Below are positions 48,100 through 61,100 of a stretch of DNA of 64,000 nt, piece after piece; the stretch's first letter is position 1, and each line of letters starts with the position of its first letter. A program made the translations under genes and the position numbers. Under the pieces are notes generated by a model, which had not been told where the DNA came from, made no database searches, and saw only the letters and a list, made by a program, of their open reading frames with translations. The stretch spans positions 36,537,804 through 36,601,803 of the forward strand of contig NC_084888.1 in the NCBI RefSeq assembly GCF_958979055.1, read 5' to 3'. This DNA comes from Alnus glutinosa. Its lineage: Eukaryota; Streptophyta; Magnoliopsida; Fagales; Betulaceae.

Positions 48100-50372
48100 A
48101 TATTAGGAAGGAAAAAAACTTTTTTTTTTTTTTTTTTTAAGCAATAATACTGATTATGGCGACGTGTGTTAAGAATACGTAGCAAAAAAAAAAAAATATA
48201 ATTTTCCCTTTTTTTTTAAAAAAAAAAATACATTTAGCCATGTGTATAAAATACACGTCGCTAATTGCACATTTAGTGACATCCGGATCAACCACGTGGG
48301 ACCCACACGGCCAACTGCACGTGGCCAGCAGTTAGCAACACGCTGTTCAAGTGCAATTGTGATTCATGGATAATCATTATTTTGCAAACTTATTTTTAGA
48401 TAAATAATAGTATGATTTTAATTTTGATGTGTACAGGATTATGATATCATCCGATTGTTCCTTCAACTTCCATTGAAAAATAACGGATGTTTTCTTCTTT
48501 TCTCCTTGGTCAATGAGAAGATACCTCACCTTGATTATTCTCTTGAGAAGTTAGCCATCACATATTACATCCTTGACAAGTTCATAATCACCATCTCCCT
48601 GGAGAACGGGGAGGATAACTTATTAGGGTTAAGCCAATTAAACAGCATAAAAATATTAGGGTAATGCCAACTGAACAATATGGAAATAAGAACTCTGATC
48701 CAAACTTACTTTTGATCTGCATGGCATATTGAAAACAAAACTTTATTGCTATTTATTTTTATTAGTCATTTCTTATATTTTTCAATGCTGGGTGTAATTG
48801 TGTAATTTGAGAATCTTTTAAAATTGTAGGGGATAATGCTCGGTTAACAAGTTGTGGCTAGTTTGAATGGATGGATGGATGTTGTCAAACGTGTAAAAGC
48901 TTGTTTCTAACACATGAAACAGTGCAAAAATTAGCTCCAAAATCTTTTTACAACACATCTCTGCAAGGGAGGAAGTTGTCAAACGAGGTCATATTTGCAT
49001 ATGAACACAACGAAGTCTCTACATTTTTAAAATTCCGATCATTCCGCTCTCGTCAAAGGCACCGCATTAAACACAATATGAGCTTAGGTTGAATTCAAAC
49101 AAACCAAATGGGTTGTTGGACAGCAGGAAGCGGGGCAAGCAAATTTGCTTGCGCAAAACTTTGGTAACAAATAACAATCAAAAGTTATGATAATTTTAGG
49201 CAGTTTCCACAATTTATCACGTAATTCTTTTCATAGCAATCAAAATTTATGATTCTGTTTTGGGTGTCATACTTGAAAACTGTAGTTCTCACATGTTCTT
49301 CATCAATAAAAGATTGAAAATTCACAAGAGCTTGCCTTGCTTGATCCCCAACCAGCGGCGAAAAAACCCAGTCACTTATTCAAATCAAATCATGACATTC
49401 TATGAATTTAATGTTAGAAATAAAACGTTTCGAATTCATCCTTGAAATTCTTAGTTGTAAGCAATATATAATCATACCATCAAGAGTAATAGTGATGATA
49501 AGAACAAATACGAGGAAGGCGTCTTGTGAATCAAGGAACGTACTTATAATGACGAAGTTGTTGCGACGAAAGAGCTTGCTAGAGTGGTGCCTCTAAAGAA
49601 ATTACGCCCCTCTTGAAAATGCTCGATGCCACATTGCCAAGGACAAACCTGAACATGATGCACTGCACGCGTGCAGCTCGAGAAAAGATCCAAATGAAAT
49701 TTCGTTTCAGGAAATGAAAGTCCTTTGAGGTTGCACAAAGAAAGAGTAAGAAGAATTGGGCTCAGAAAATAATAGCTCCTCACATTATTCTCATATATTT
49801 TGGTGCATTATATTACCATATGCTTAAATACATATTTGTAAGAAAAGAAATTGTCTTAAACATGCCGATCAAAACTCGGTTTGATTTATTCCAATAAAAT
49901 ACATATGCGCACAAACAGCCAGGCCAGTGTTCAACATTTCTGTAATATGATCTTTTCTTCACAAAGCTCCGTTTCCCTACAAAAGTAGAAGTGGCGTGTA
50001 TTTGCCAAGTTGAAAATTTTAGAAAATTCCAAGATACAAAAAACAAAAACAACTTTTATTCTAAAAACATTAGAAAAAAAATAAAATTAAACTAACTTAT
50101 AAGGTTACCTATGGACTTAAATAAGGGGGCATGGAAACCCTTAGGCGAATATTTTGACCCTAATAAAATCACTGGACACTCTACTTGTACTGGCAGGTCA
50201 TCTACCTATGAACCTCTTGTGCTTGTGGTTTGAAAAAACTTATTTGGAAACTTTAAGGTTTGAAATTTAAGGCCAAAATACAATACTTATGCTAGACTTT
50301 AGTCACTCTATGGATTGTTTATCATTGGTTGAGCTTCAATCAAAATTTGTAGTATCTTACCTTACTTAGTCC
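48100..50372. repeat. 3' flank of RLK copy 2 (second copy of the duplicated unit)
   Basis: 48345-48740 matches 33165-33600, 49200-49560 matches 34870-35420, and 49560-50370 matches 35440-36300, in the same order and orientation. The part equivalent to the N-terminal receptor fragment (34281-34878) is missing. At 48140-48290 two inverted GCGACGTGT/ACACGTCGC blocks suggest a small hairpin element. No intact gene is present. Confidence 0.65.
49323..49361 (-). pseudogene. Short PH1 fragment, second copy
   Basis: About 38 bp (AAGAGCTTGCCTTGCTTGAT then CAACCAGCGGCG) match PH1 at about 27820-27857 and the fragment at 35110-35150. It sits at the same place in the duplicated unit, so it is a trimmed copy of that capture. 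Confidence 0.6.
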
Positions 50373-53300
50373 TTATCCATGGCTCCCAACCTCTAGTAAT
50401 GTATTTTTGATTCGATGTAGTTCCCGGGTGACATCCTCCATATTCATTCTTTATTTCGGTGATTCTAATGAACACGCAAGGCTGATATTGAAAACTGAAA
50501 GAATGCACTTTTGCACATTAGAATTCATCTGGCTTAGATTCTCAATAAGGACTCTTTCTTCTACTGCCTCAATATTGTAGTTGTAGTGATCTTCTTCTGT
50601 TGCCACCGGTAATTCATTCACTTCTCTTGTTAGAAGATTTGGGTCCACAATTTGCACAAATTTTTCTGGCAATGCCATTTTGATAAAGTTATGAAGGTTG
50701 AAGCCGTCTTTAAACATTTTGTCAGTGGGTTTCTTTACTGTGAACATTTCCAACACAAATATCCCAAAGCTATAGACATCTCCTTGTGCTGATACCTCAC
50801 CACCCATTCCATACTCTGCAATTCATATATTTCATGTGCACAATTAACATGATGTATAATGACTTCTAATAGCTGTTTAATATGTAATTTAAAAGAGTCT
50901 AAGTATGTTATGAATGGCCGTGCCTAAGGATTTAATATTTAGACGTTACATATTCTTTTAGTCATAGAAAATAATGTGAATAATCGTCTGTATTTAACAA
51001 TTAGAAATGGCTTCTTGTAAGGCCACATAGAACAGTTGGCTCCAACTAGAATATTTATTGAATGACAACGCAATGAATTATTTTTATACACAAGAAAATA
51101 TATAAGATTATAGATAATGAATCAGCTATATAATTAAGAATCTCTGAAAGAAAAACTATACATGCCATGTTTAGTTGTATGTTCTCATACTTATGACTGA
51201 TTCAGGACTTGTTTAATTGTTGTCAAACCCTCCTTTAAGCATGCCCTATTAATCTTTGTCAAAGCCTAAATCTCATATGTACATGCCTAATATTCCCAAG
51301 CAATATATACAAAAGGCCAGTTCTCTCTTAAAAAGAAGTAAGTTGTTCCCACCATTTTTACAGTAGGGTTAATTTACACGTTTTCTTTCTTGTTAGCCAA
51401 CGTATCAATTTGGTATATCTAATTGACAAGCTATAAGAATAAATGTGGAGAGCCTTAAGGAAATAAAATTGACAAGACTAATTAAATGAATATGTAGAGC
51501 ATTAAAAAGACAGTTGGTGATACTTTCAACTTGACCAAAACCGTGATTTAGAGGATTAAGATCGAAGTAGTTATGTACCTGGAGCAGCATAGCCAATGGT
51601 ACCCTTTATTCCAACTGTGCTTGTTTGATTTTGAGAAACATCATTTTTTTTAGAGATGATTCTTGCCAAACCAAAATCACTCACTTTAGCAATCATGTCA
51701 TCATCAAGAAGAACATTGCTTGGCTTTAGATCGCAATGAATGATTGGTGTTTCACAATGATCATGAAGATAATGTATTGCATAAGCTATATCAATCGCAA
51801 TATTTAGTCTTTGAAGAAGGTTCAAATGTCTTGGCTAATTTTCATTGTGGATATCTTGGTGCAACCAATTGTCTAAGTTTCCATTTTCCATGAATTCGTA
51901 AACTAGAGCTTTGAAATCATTGCCATTGTAGTCCACACTGGAACAACAAGTTAAAATCTTAACAAGATTCCGATGCCGTATATTTCTTAACACATTGCAT
52001 TCAGCTATGAAACTTTTAGAAGCTCCTTTCTCTTGAAGGTTCAATACTTTTACAGCAACCATTCTTTTTTGCTGATCAAGAATTCCTCTATATACAAAAC
52101 CAAAACCACCGGATCCAATTAAATTGCTAGGAGAAATTCCGTTAGTCGTTTGATAGAGTTCCTTGTATGAAACATTTGAAAGTTGGTTGGTTTTTGGGAG
52201 TGTAGAAGATGGTTTTGTTTTTGATTTTATCCTCCTATAAATAACAATAAAGGATGAAAATAGGATGAAAAATAAAACCCCACTAACAACTATGGCTGTC
52301 AATTTGAATGCATGGGATTTTCCTTACTTCGTAACTTTGACATCGCATGCTTGCGATTGCAGTTCTGAGATACCTCCACAAAGCTTTTTATTTCCTTTCA
52401 CTGATATTGCGCTTGCATTTCGAAAGACTCCCTGTAACGATCCACCCCCAATGACACAATACTGTCCGCTTTTGGCTCCCCATATCAGACTTCCCAGGAA
52501 GTCACTCATCCTGGGATTGCTCTCGCAACGGCTCGCTTAACTGCGGAGTTCTGATAGGTTCATTGCCATCACGGCTTTAAAACGCGTTGTGTCATATAGG
52601 GTGCATTTATACATATAAGCACATCCTCATTCCCAGGCGATGTGGGATGTCACAATCATCCCCCCTTGGGACCCAGCGTCCTCGCTGGCAACCCTCATGG
52701 GATCACCCCATTCTTGGCATCCCAGCGAGTGCCCGCCGGCAACCCTCTTGGGCTTATGCACGCTCCCACCATCTCAGGCTGGGCAATAGCTCTGATACCA
52801 TTTGTAACGATCCACCCCCAATGACACAATACTGTCCGCTTTTGGCTCCCCATATCAGACTTCCCAGGAGGTCACCCATCCTGGGATTGCTCTCGCAGCG
52901 GCTCACTTAACTGCGGAGTTCTGATAGGTTCATTGCCATCACGGCTTTAAAACGCGTTGTGTCATATAGGGTGCATTTATACATATAAGCACATCTTCAT
53001 TCCCAGGCGATGTGGGATGTCACACTCCTTTCGTTGGTACCTCGCCCACCAAATTATTAAAGGAAAGATTCAAATGCAGTAGAACATAAATTTTCTGTAG
53101 ATCTTTAGGAATTATTCCTGACAAATTGTTTCGTGAAAGATCTACATAGTGAAGGTCTTTCAAAGAAGCCAAAGATGGAGGTAAGTTTCCTTCAAATGAA
53201 TTACCTTGAACGGAAAGGTTCTGCAAACTCAAACAATCTCCGATGGTTGTAGGAATCTCACCAAACAAATTGTTTTCAGAGACATCCAAATTCAAAATAT

Positions 53301-54877
53301 TTTTCAAATTGCCTACTTCCATAGGTAGGATGCCCGTTAATGAGTTGTGTGATAAGTAGAGTTCTAGTAATTGAGAAGGAAGACTCGTTTTGGGTATGGC
53401 TCCGCTAAGGTTATTTCCAAAAATCGATAAGATTTGCAAACTTTTGCAGTTTCCAAAACTTGATGGAATGCTCCCTTCTAATTTGTTTTGATGTAAGAAA
53501 AGTTTGACCAATTGAGTGAGGTTGCCTAGAGAGGATGGTATGTACCCCGACAAACTGTTTCCACCCAAAGCCAATCCTTGCAACTTTTGAAACTTCCCAA
53601 AACAAGTAGGAATGGTGCCTATAAACAGGTTTTGCGACATGCTAAGGGTACTTAACTTTTGATGAGATTTTCTAATGTTGCAGGAATAATTCCAGATATT
53701 TGATTGCCACCAATATATAAACCACTGAGTTGCTTCGACAAATTTCCTATAGAATCAGGTAAACTACCTCCAAAATTGTTATAAAAAAAACCTAGCCTTT
53801 CAAGTTTGGTGCAGTTTTCTAAAGATGTTAAGAAATCCAAGTCCTTGGCTGAATTACTTCCAAGATTATTTCCACCAACACCTAGCAACCAGACATTTAT
53901 TAGGTTTCCTAGATCAGTTGGAACTTGCCCCACAAAATTGTTATAGGAGAGATCAAGTAATTCAAGCTGAGAAGCATTGGATAGTGAAACTGGGATTGGA
54001 CCAAAGAATTTGTTATTAATGATGTTCAAATTTTGGAGATTAGGAAGAGTTTGGGCTATGTTGGCAGGAAGAGTGCCATTAAGTCGGTTATATCCAACAT
54101 CAATAGACTTCAAAGTTGATATATTGTAAAGGACATGAGGGATCGTACCAGACAAATTATTGTCCACAACTCCAAAGAAAGATAACCTTTGCAAACGGCC
54201 TATTTCATCTGGAATATCTCCCACGAAATTATTAAATTCAAAGTCAAGTACTTCTAGTGAAGAAGCATTTCCCAAAGAAGGCGGGATGCCTCCTATCAAA
54301 TAATTCTGGAAAACCTGAAGTCCCACAAGCTTCAACAAAGATCCCAGCTCATTAGGAATGTTCCCAGTAAGTTTATTCCTCATCAAACTTATATATTCGA
54401 GTTCAGGACAGTTGGTGAAGTTGCTTGGGATTTCCCTGTCAACGAGTTATTGCTAAGACCTAGACGTTGTAGCCGGAACAGAAGAGTGACTTGATGTGGA
54501 ATTTCGCCGTGTAAGAAGTTGTTTCGGACGTCGACCAACCTAAGAAAGCTGAGATTGCCAATGTAAGGCGATATGGATCCACTTAAGGAACTGCCATATA
54601 GGTCCAAGGCCGTAACTCTTTGATGCTTGCGGCCGCATGTAATTCCCTGCCAGATGCAGAAGTGGATGGAATCATTCCAAGAGGTGAAGATGTTAAATGG
54701 ATCATTGGCTATCAATTCTTTGAATTTGAGCAAAGCCAAACGATCACTCTCGTTTGTTGGAGCGGCAGCAGCAGCAGTGGCATTTCGCAAGCATAATAGG
54801 CTTATATAAAAGAGAAGAATCACACCAAGGTATGTAGTGCATAGTGCAAGTAAGTTGCGGCTATGAAGAAGCTTCAT
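50373..54877 (-). pseudogene. LRR receptor-like kinase, array copy 2 (broken)
   Basis: Homologous to copy 1 along its length: exon 1 54877-51579, exon 2 50815-50373, intron 763 bp. The start, signal peptide and cap (CIWQGITC) are present, as are P-loop GSGGFGFV, VAVK, HCDLKPSN and DFG. Frame breaks lie near 54425 and 53650. The Cassandra element (52433-53024) sits in the last repeats, and in-frame stops lie at 52324, 51835 and 50451. No functional receptor can be made. Identity to copy 1 remains high, so inactivation is recent compared with the duplication. Confidence 0.9.
52433..53024 (-). mobile_element. Cassandra TRIM element (5S-rRNA-bearing LTRs), looks whole
   Basis: Two 222-bp LTRs (52433-52654 and 52803-53024) start TGT and end ACA on either strand, and differ at about 2% of positions. 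Each holds a 5S-rRNA-like segment (about 52488-52557 and 52858-52927), the mark of Cassandra. The inner 148 bp carries a tRNA-Met primer-binding motif TGGTATCAGAGC (minus strand, 52800-52789) and a purine tract near 52655-52669, which sets the orientation. A 5-bp CTCC(C/T) repeat flanks it. Such elements are non-coding and depend on other elements. The LTR distance suggests an age of roughly one to a few million years, depending on the rate used. Confidence 0.93.
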
Positions 54878-57161
54878 TGGAATGAGAAAGGAAGCGGAGT
54901 ATTTGTGAAACAGGAGAGGCAGAGCAAGATGCAGAGTATTATGAATTTAGAATTTTCAAAGCACTGGTTCTTCGGTACGGTCCTTGGCTGATAGTATATT
55001 ATACTTTGAATGGACAATTTTTTCAAGGCTTCATCAATAAAAGATTGAAAATGCATATTCAAGAAATTATTACACCCACTTATAGGAAAAAAAAAAAAAA
55101 CCCAAACAAACAAACAAAAGAAATTACTACAGCCCAACTATACTTATACCTTTAAATTAAGACTCATTGTAACTCGACCCTACAAATTATTAACATATTC
55201 CAAGTAACCTCTGTTTCAAATTGGTTGTTATTTTGGATGGAAAACATTACACGTTGTTAGCACGCGCATCTAAGCCCTTTTTGTGTGACTACTTCACTCC
55301 TATTTTGTATTAGAATGGTAATTAATTTTCTTTTAAAAAAATAAATTGAAAGAAAAATGAGTTGTTTAATTCAAAACTAACGGCCAAACCTAGTATAGGG
55401 TGCAACTTAAAACTTGTTGGTAGTTTATAAGTCCGAATTATAATAGGTCCTAATTTGAAAATGTAAATATAAATAGAGTAGTAAATTGAGGGGAGAAAGT
55501 TAAATTTAACCAATGTAAAACTTTGTGTTTAATACTATTGTAAAAACTTGCAGGACTTGAATGTTGGTTGTCAACGTAGGTCTTGAATGCGTCCTCCTCA
55601 AATGTGCAATCATGTAGGACTTGAACGACGTTTGTCAAAGTCATCCACTTGAATCCTGTTTGTCAAAGTCATCCACAAATGTGCACTCATGTAAGACTTT
55701 TGAATGTTGTTTGTTAAAGTCATCCACAAATATGCAATCTTAGTAGTTATTTACATGTCTCGGTCATGTTGAAATTGTGCATGGGAAGACCTAAAGGTGT
55801 CAAATCAATTAAATTGGGCACAATATATATTAAATTGGGCTCGGGCTCTATGAGACGTACTTTGAACTTCACGAATGCGGATCGGAGCGAGAAGCAATTG
55901 AAGAGCTCTAATAAATTTTGAAAATTAAAAGTCGACTAAGATTAGTCTCGGTCAAACGAGCTTGATGCATCACAACCCCATACAAAATTTGAGAGCCTCA
56001 GTAGAAGGCTCAGGAGAAGTTCGGTGGACCAAGCTAGCTGTTTCAGACACGAACTTAAAAAAAATCTGAGCATGTTATAGCCCTTGAAATGGATGAATAT
56101 GCTATTTAAGGTGTGCATGAAGTTGGATTTTGTGATGACAATTTGTGGCTATTAGATCAAATGATTTTGGACCGTTAGATATGCCCAAAATCAATATAAA
56201 TATGACCATTTGATAATTTTCATTGACAAAACAACAATAGCTTCTCTCTTGTCTCATACATATTTCTTTTTGTGTTATTCTTTCCATAAGGGCGTTTCTG
56301 TAAAATAAAGACAAGGAGATGGATGTTTGTAAAGTGAAGAAGAAGAGAACACGAAGGTAAGGACTACATTTTGTCTAGTTTTCATTACATATTTTGGTTA
56401 TAAGATAGAACAATATATAGACTAATAAAGGGGAGCACATCCCATAAATCATGGAGTGAATCTGGAGCAAGCCTAAAACGTTTAGGAGGAAATCAGGGAA
56501 ACTTGGAGGAGAGGATGCTGTCAGGCGTGAAAGGAGAGCTGTTGTGACACTTGTGTGCTGAGATTAGTGCAGAGGCATGGAGAGCAGTTGAGCGTAAATC
56601 AAGGGATGAGGGAGTGCTGCTGTCAAGTGCAGAAAATCAGCTTCTGTTGTGGGCGTGATGGCTGTAGTCAAGAGCATGGATTGTGGACTCAGATTTTATC
56701 TTTAACAGTTTCTTGTTACTATAGAAAGTGACAATCTAGAGTAACATTTGTGATTCATTTTATCCTGAGAACTATTTTGCCATTTCCCTTAACACTTAGA
56801 AATGAGACAAAATATATTATAACATCGTTGCGATCCAGCCTTCAAATCTCAATTTTATTTTGCCTTTCATAATTTTTCCAATTTTAGAATCACTTATAAA
56901 GAAAGCGCAGTATCAACTGGTAAAGAACCAATTAATGCAGGACTTAATTAGCACCCATGAGTACCTTTATAATCTACCAACTTTATGTGAACTATTCATC
57001 TTCCTAATATGAAACCAAGACACTACAATAAAGTTTGAAATTGAAGGCCAAAATACAATACTTATGACAAAGTTTAGTCACTCTGGATTTTCTATCATGA
57101 GGTAAACTTCTATATCAAAATTTTTAGTACCTTACCTAACTTACTTGGTCCTTATCCATGG
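54878..57161. other. Spacer between RLK copies 2 and 3
   Basis: A short tandem series with ATGTTGTTTGTYAAAGTCATCC motifs lies at 55560-55720 (three to four units of about 45-60 bp: TGAATG, TTGTCAAAGTCATCCAC, TGCAATC). Otherwise no gene-like frame or recognised element is seen. Confidence 0.5.
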
Positions 57162-58054
57162 CTAGCTCCCAACCTCTAGAAAAGCATTTTTGATCTGAAG
57201 AAGTTCCCTCGTGACATCTTTCATATTCATTCTTTCTTTTGGTGATTCTAATGAACAAGCAAGACTGATCTTGAAAATTGAAAGTAGGCACTTTTGCACA
57301 TTAGAATTCATCTGGCTTAGATTCTCAATAACGACTCCATCTTCAATATCGTAGTTGTAATCATCTTCTTTTGTTGCCACCGGTAGTTTATTCACTTCTC
57401 TTGGGAGAAGATTTGGGTCCACAATTTGCACAAGGTTTTTTGGCAATCCCATATTAACAAAGTTACGAAGGTTGAAACCTTCATTAAACATTTTGTCAGT
57501 GGGTCTTTTTCCTGTGAACATCTCCAATACAAAAATCCCATAACTATAGGCATCTCCTTGTGCCGATGCCTCAACACCCATTCCGTACTCTGCAATTCAT
57601 ATATTTCAAATGCTGATCAGTTAACATGATATATAATGATTTCTAATAGTTGATTAATAAGTAATTTAAAAGAGTTGGGATTTAATATTTAGAAGTTACG
57701 TATGTTATTTAGTCTTAGAAAATAATGTGAATAATCATATGTATTTAACAATTAGAACATGTAATTTGTTTTGGGAAATTGGATAATAAAAGAGGCCAAT
57801 AATAGTATCTGTTCAACTAATCATTGTCTTTCCTTATGTTTTTTTTCCTTATTTGTTGGACAAATTAAGGAGTAGATAAAGTCCTTCAGACACACATGCT
57901 AATTTAATTTACAGAAATAGAGTAAAGGCCTTCCGACTAAAATATTTATTGAATGACAACGCAATGAAGTATTTTTATACACACGAAAATAAATAAGATA
58001 ATAGATAATAAGAATTTGTTAAAGAAAAACTATGCCATGTTTAGTCGTATGTTC

Positions 58055-58984
58055 CACTACATTTTCAGTCACGTATAAATACTAGTATAAATTTTACTAG
58101 CCAGCTAAAAATGACTTATTTCGATCTATTTTAATTTTTATTCATTCATTTTTTTAAAGCACTCTCATATCAGCTATTTACTATTACTATTCCAATTAAA
58201 TAATCTTTTTCAAAATAGAGGTTGTGTATGATGCATGAAAAAGAAATAAAAAAAATAAAAAAGAAAGAAAGAGAAAATTTTAATATGTATTTTTTTATTA
58301 TTATTATTGTTTTGATGAGTGAAACTCAAATCTAACCCTTTTTTTTTTTTTTTAGATTATTGGTTTGAATTATTCTTCTTCTTTAATGTATGTCTCCTCT
58401 TTATCGACATTCATTTATAACCCCTAATATTTCATCATTTTTACAATTAAGTACTTAAACTTTAAAAAGTGTCAATTTAAGGTAACTATCTTTTCATTTT
58501 TTTTTTTTTCAATTTCAACACTCTATTAGAATTTTTCGTTAAATCTTGTCAAAATTTTCAAAATAACTCTATTTTTTTTATAAAAAAAAAAGAAAAAAAA
58601 GAAAAAAAAATGTTGAAAGGATTTAGGTATTGAACAGAATTTAACAGAATACTTCCAAAAATATTATTGAAAGCGACCCATTCAGTTAAAATATGTGCCT
58701 AAAATTGACACTAAAAAATACTTCCAAAGCATTCTAACTTTAAAAGAAAAAAAAAAACTAAACTAATATCCGAAAAACTCCAAGAGGAGAAAAGGGGGGG
58801 ATTATTAATTGCAAAAACTACTAAAAGCGCATCTCACTTAAGAGAAAGATGATCAAATCCCGAAAGAACAGCTAGACTAGTAGCAAGTAAAGCAGCCGAA
58901 GCCTCCCCTAAAGAACATCAGGGGACAGAAATTAGATCCTAATCTCAATGAGTTATTCTTTAACAAAAGAGAAATGAAATTATT
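58055..58984. mobile_element. Unclassified insertion in the intron of RLK copy 3
   Basis: Introns of copies 1 and 2 lack these ~930 bp. The insert starts CACTAC and is flanked by TTC (58052-58054 and 58985-58987), as a CACTA element would be, but the right end does not show the expected inverse. Inside, 58410-58770 has inverted AT-rich stretches like those of other long-TIR elements here, so it may be a nest of two insertions. Confidence 0.45.
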
Positions 58985-59087
58985 TTCTCATATTTATGAC
59001 TGATTCAAGATTTGTTTAATTGTTGTCAAATCCTCCAATATTTATGCATGCCCTATCAATCTCTGTCAAAAGCCTAAATCTCCAATG

Positions 59088-61100
59088 CAGGGGTGGAGCC
59101 AGGGGGGGTCGAGAGGGGGCAAGTGCCCCCTCTCAACTTACAAAAAAATTTCTTACAACTGCTAAAATTTTCTTGGATACCCTGGTTGCCCACCCTAAAC
59201 CAACCATAAGGGGCATAGATATTACCAGCGGGGGCAAGCAGTAGACAACGCTTCATTGTTTCAATTTGCAGATTTTTTTGTTGTAAATTTTACTGTTTTA
59301 GTTTCAGAGTTTATAAGAAAGTTAGGTTTAGAAAAATGTTTCACGAAGAAGAAGATTCAAACGGTGCGTTTAGTGTTTTAGTTGTTCTTAAACGCTCCGT
59401 TTCATTAAAAGACACTGACTCGGGGCGACGAAAAATGAGACGCTCCGTTTCAAACTTTCAGTATGAGTAAATTAGTAATATGGGTCCGTCTCAGACGGAA
59501 AAAGCTTAAAAAGTTTAAAACTTTTTTTCCTGAGCTGCCCCTGCCCTTTGACTTTTTTGACTTCTTTTTTGTTTTCTGCGTTTTTTTGTCTTAAGGTTTG
59601 AAAGTTACCCGGCCAACTATAACTATGATGGGTAAATTTAACAAATTTTTGAAAAGGTGATAATTATGGTAATATACATAAATTATTATTATTTTTTTAA
59701 AAAAAAAAAAGAAAAAAGAAAAAAGAAAGAAAGCATGATTTGAGAACTAATTTATGTATTTATTTATTTTGTTATGCTTATAGCTAATTTAAAATATAAA
59801 TTACATTTAGGTGATAGTTAATTAAATTATTTATGAATTTTGTTAATTATGTTTTTTAATATTTGTAATCAATTTTTTATTTTTGTAGAAACTCTTTTAA
59901 TCTTGTCCTCATGTGTCAGATATTCTGTCTCCACCACTGTCTTAAGAAAAAAAAAATTTGAGGTTGAAGACGAAACGACAAAGGTGAAAGACAAGACAAG
60001 GCAACATTTTTTTTATTTTTTGTTTCTAAGTACAACTCAGCTACTTAAAAAAAAAAAAAAAAAAAAAAAAAAGGTCTACACTACATATTATTTGAGACAA
60101 CAGCTACGTGGACGGTGTGAGTGGTGTGACTGTTGCGTGTGGCTTTAGAAGTCGTGTGAAATTTTGGACGGATCAGATTTTTTTTTTTTTTTTTTTTTGT
60201 AAATGATGGATCAGATCTTGTGACTGGTGGCTTGTAAAAAAAACCCTCTCAACTTTTTTTCTTTTTCTTTTTCTTTTTTTTTTGACTTTTTATAAAATAT
60301 AAAATAAAATCAACTTTAAAATATTATAATTTTTTCAATTTTTATATCACATCAGCAATTTTTTTTTTACTATTTAAATAAAAAAATCCAATACAATACA
60401 AATTTTTTAACTTTTCTAGATAAATTCTTTCAACTTTATATCACATCAATCACATTTTATTATAACTCAAAAAAAAAATTCTCCTCCAATATAAGGGGAA
60501 GGGGTTGCCAAACTGGCTCAAATCTTGACATTTTGTGACTTGTGACTTGAAAAAAGAAAAAACACTATTGTTATTTAGAGCCGTGTGTAACTGTACGTAC
60601 ATAATAATTCAATCAAATCTTATCAGAATATTTTATACTTAAAGCTTTGGGCCTTTGGGTAAAACTTCACGCCAGTTTTATTTTCTGTTTTTCTATGTAC
60701 CTTTTTCATTCAAGTGTTATTTTACAAATCATTGAAAAGTCTGAAATGAGAGAAGTAAAACTGTAGAAGATTTTGTTATGTTCGATTTGTTCTTAAGGTA
60801 TTTCTTCTAAGTGATCAAAGCATTCAACCATTCAAATAAGCCTTCAAAGTTCAACCGTTCAAATTAATTTTTAAACAAAATTTAGCCTTTTAGTTTCAGG
60901 TATGTAATAAACTTTTACATTGATTAAGATTTAAGCTTTTATATTTGAATTGTTCTTTTCAATTTTGATGAATTATTTATTTATTGCGTTAGTTAAAATT
61001 TTTAATTAATTTTTGTTCACCTTTAATTTTTTTTTTTATTATTCAATCAAAAAAAAAAAAATTTTGACCCCCCTAACTTAAAATCCTGGCTCCGCTACTT
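59088..61100. mobile_element. hAT-like non-autonomous element in the intron of RLK copy 3
   Basis: It begins CAGGGGTGGAGCCAGG and ends CCTGGCTCCGCTACTT, inverted repeats typical of hAT derivatives. Flanking CTCCAATG and TTCCTATG look like a diverged 8-bp duplication. Introns of copies 1 and 2 lack it. The 2-kb interior has poly(A) and poly(T) tracts and no transposase frame. Confidence 0.65.

Noticed and set aside
52488-52557. 5S rRNA-like sequence as a true 5S gene
   Set aside because: It is diverged, occurs in both LTRs and sits where Cassandra carries its 5S-derived segment.
52789-52800. tRNA-like motif GCTCTGATACCA
   Set aside because: It is a 12-base primer-binding site of a retroelement; no cloverleaf surrounds it.
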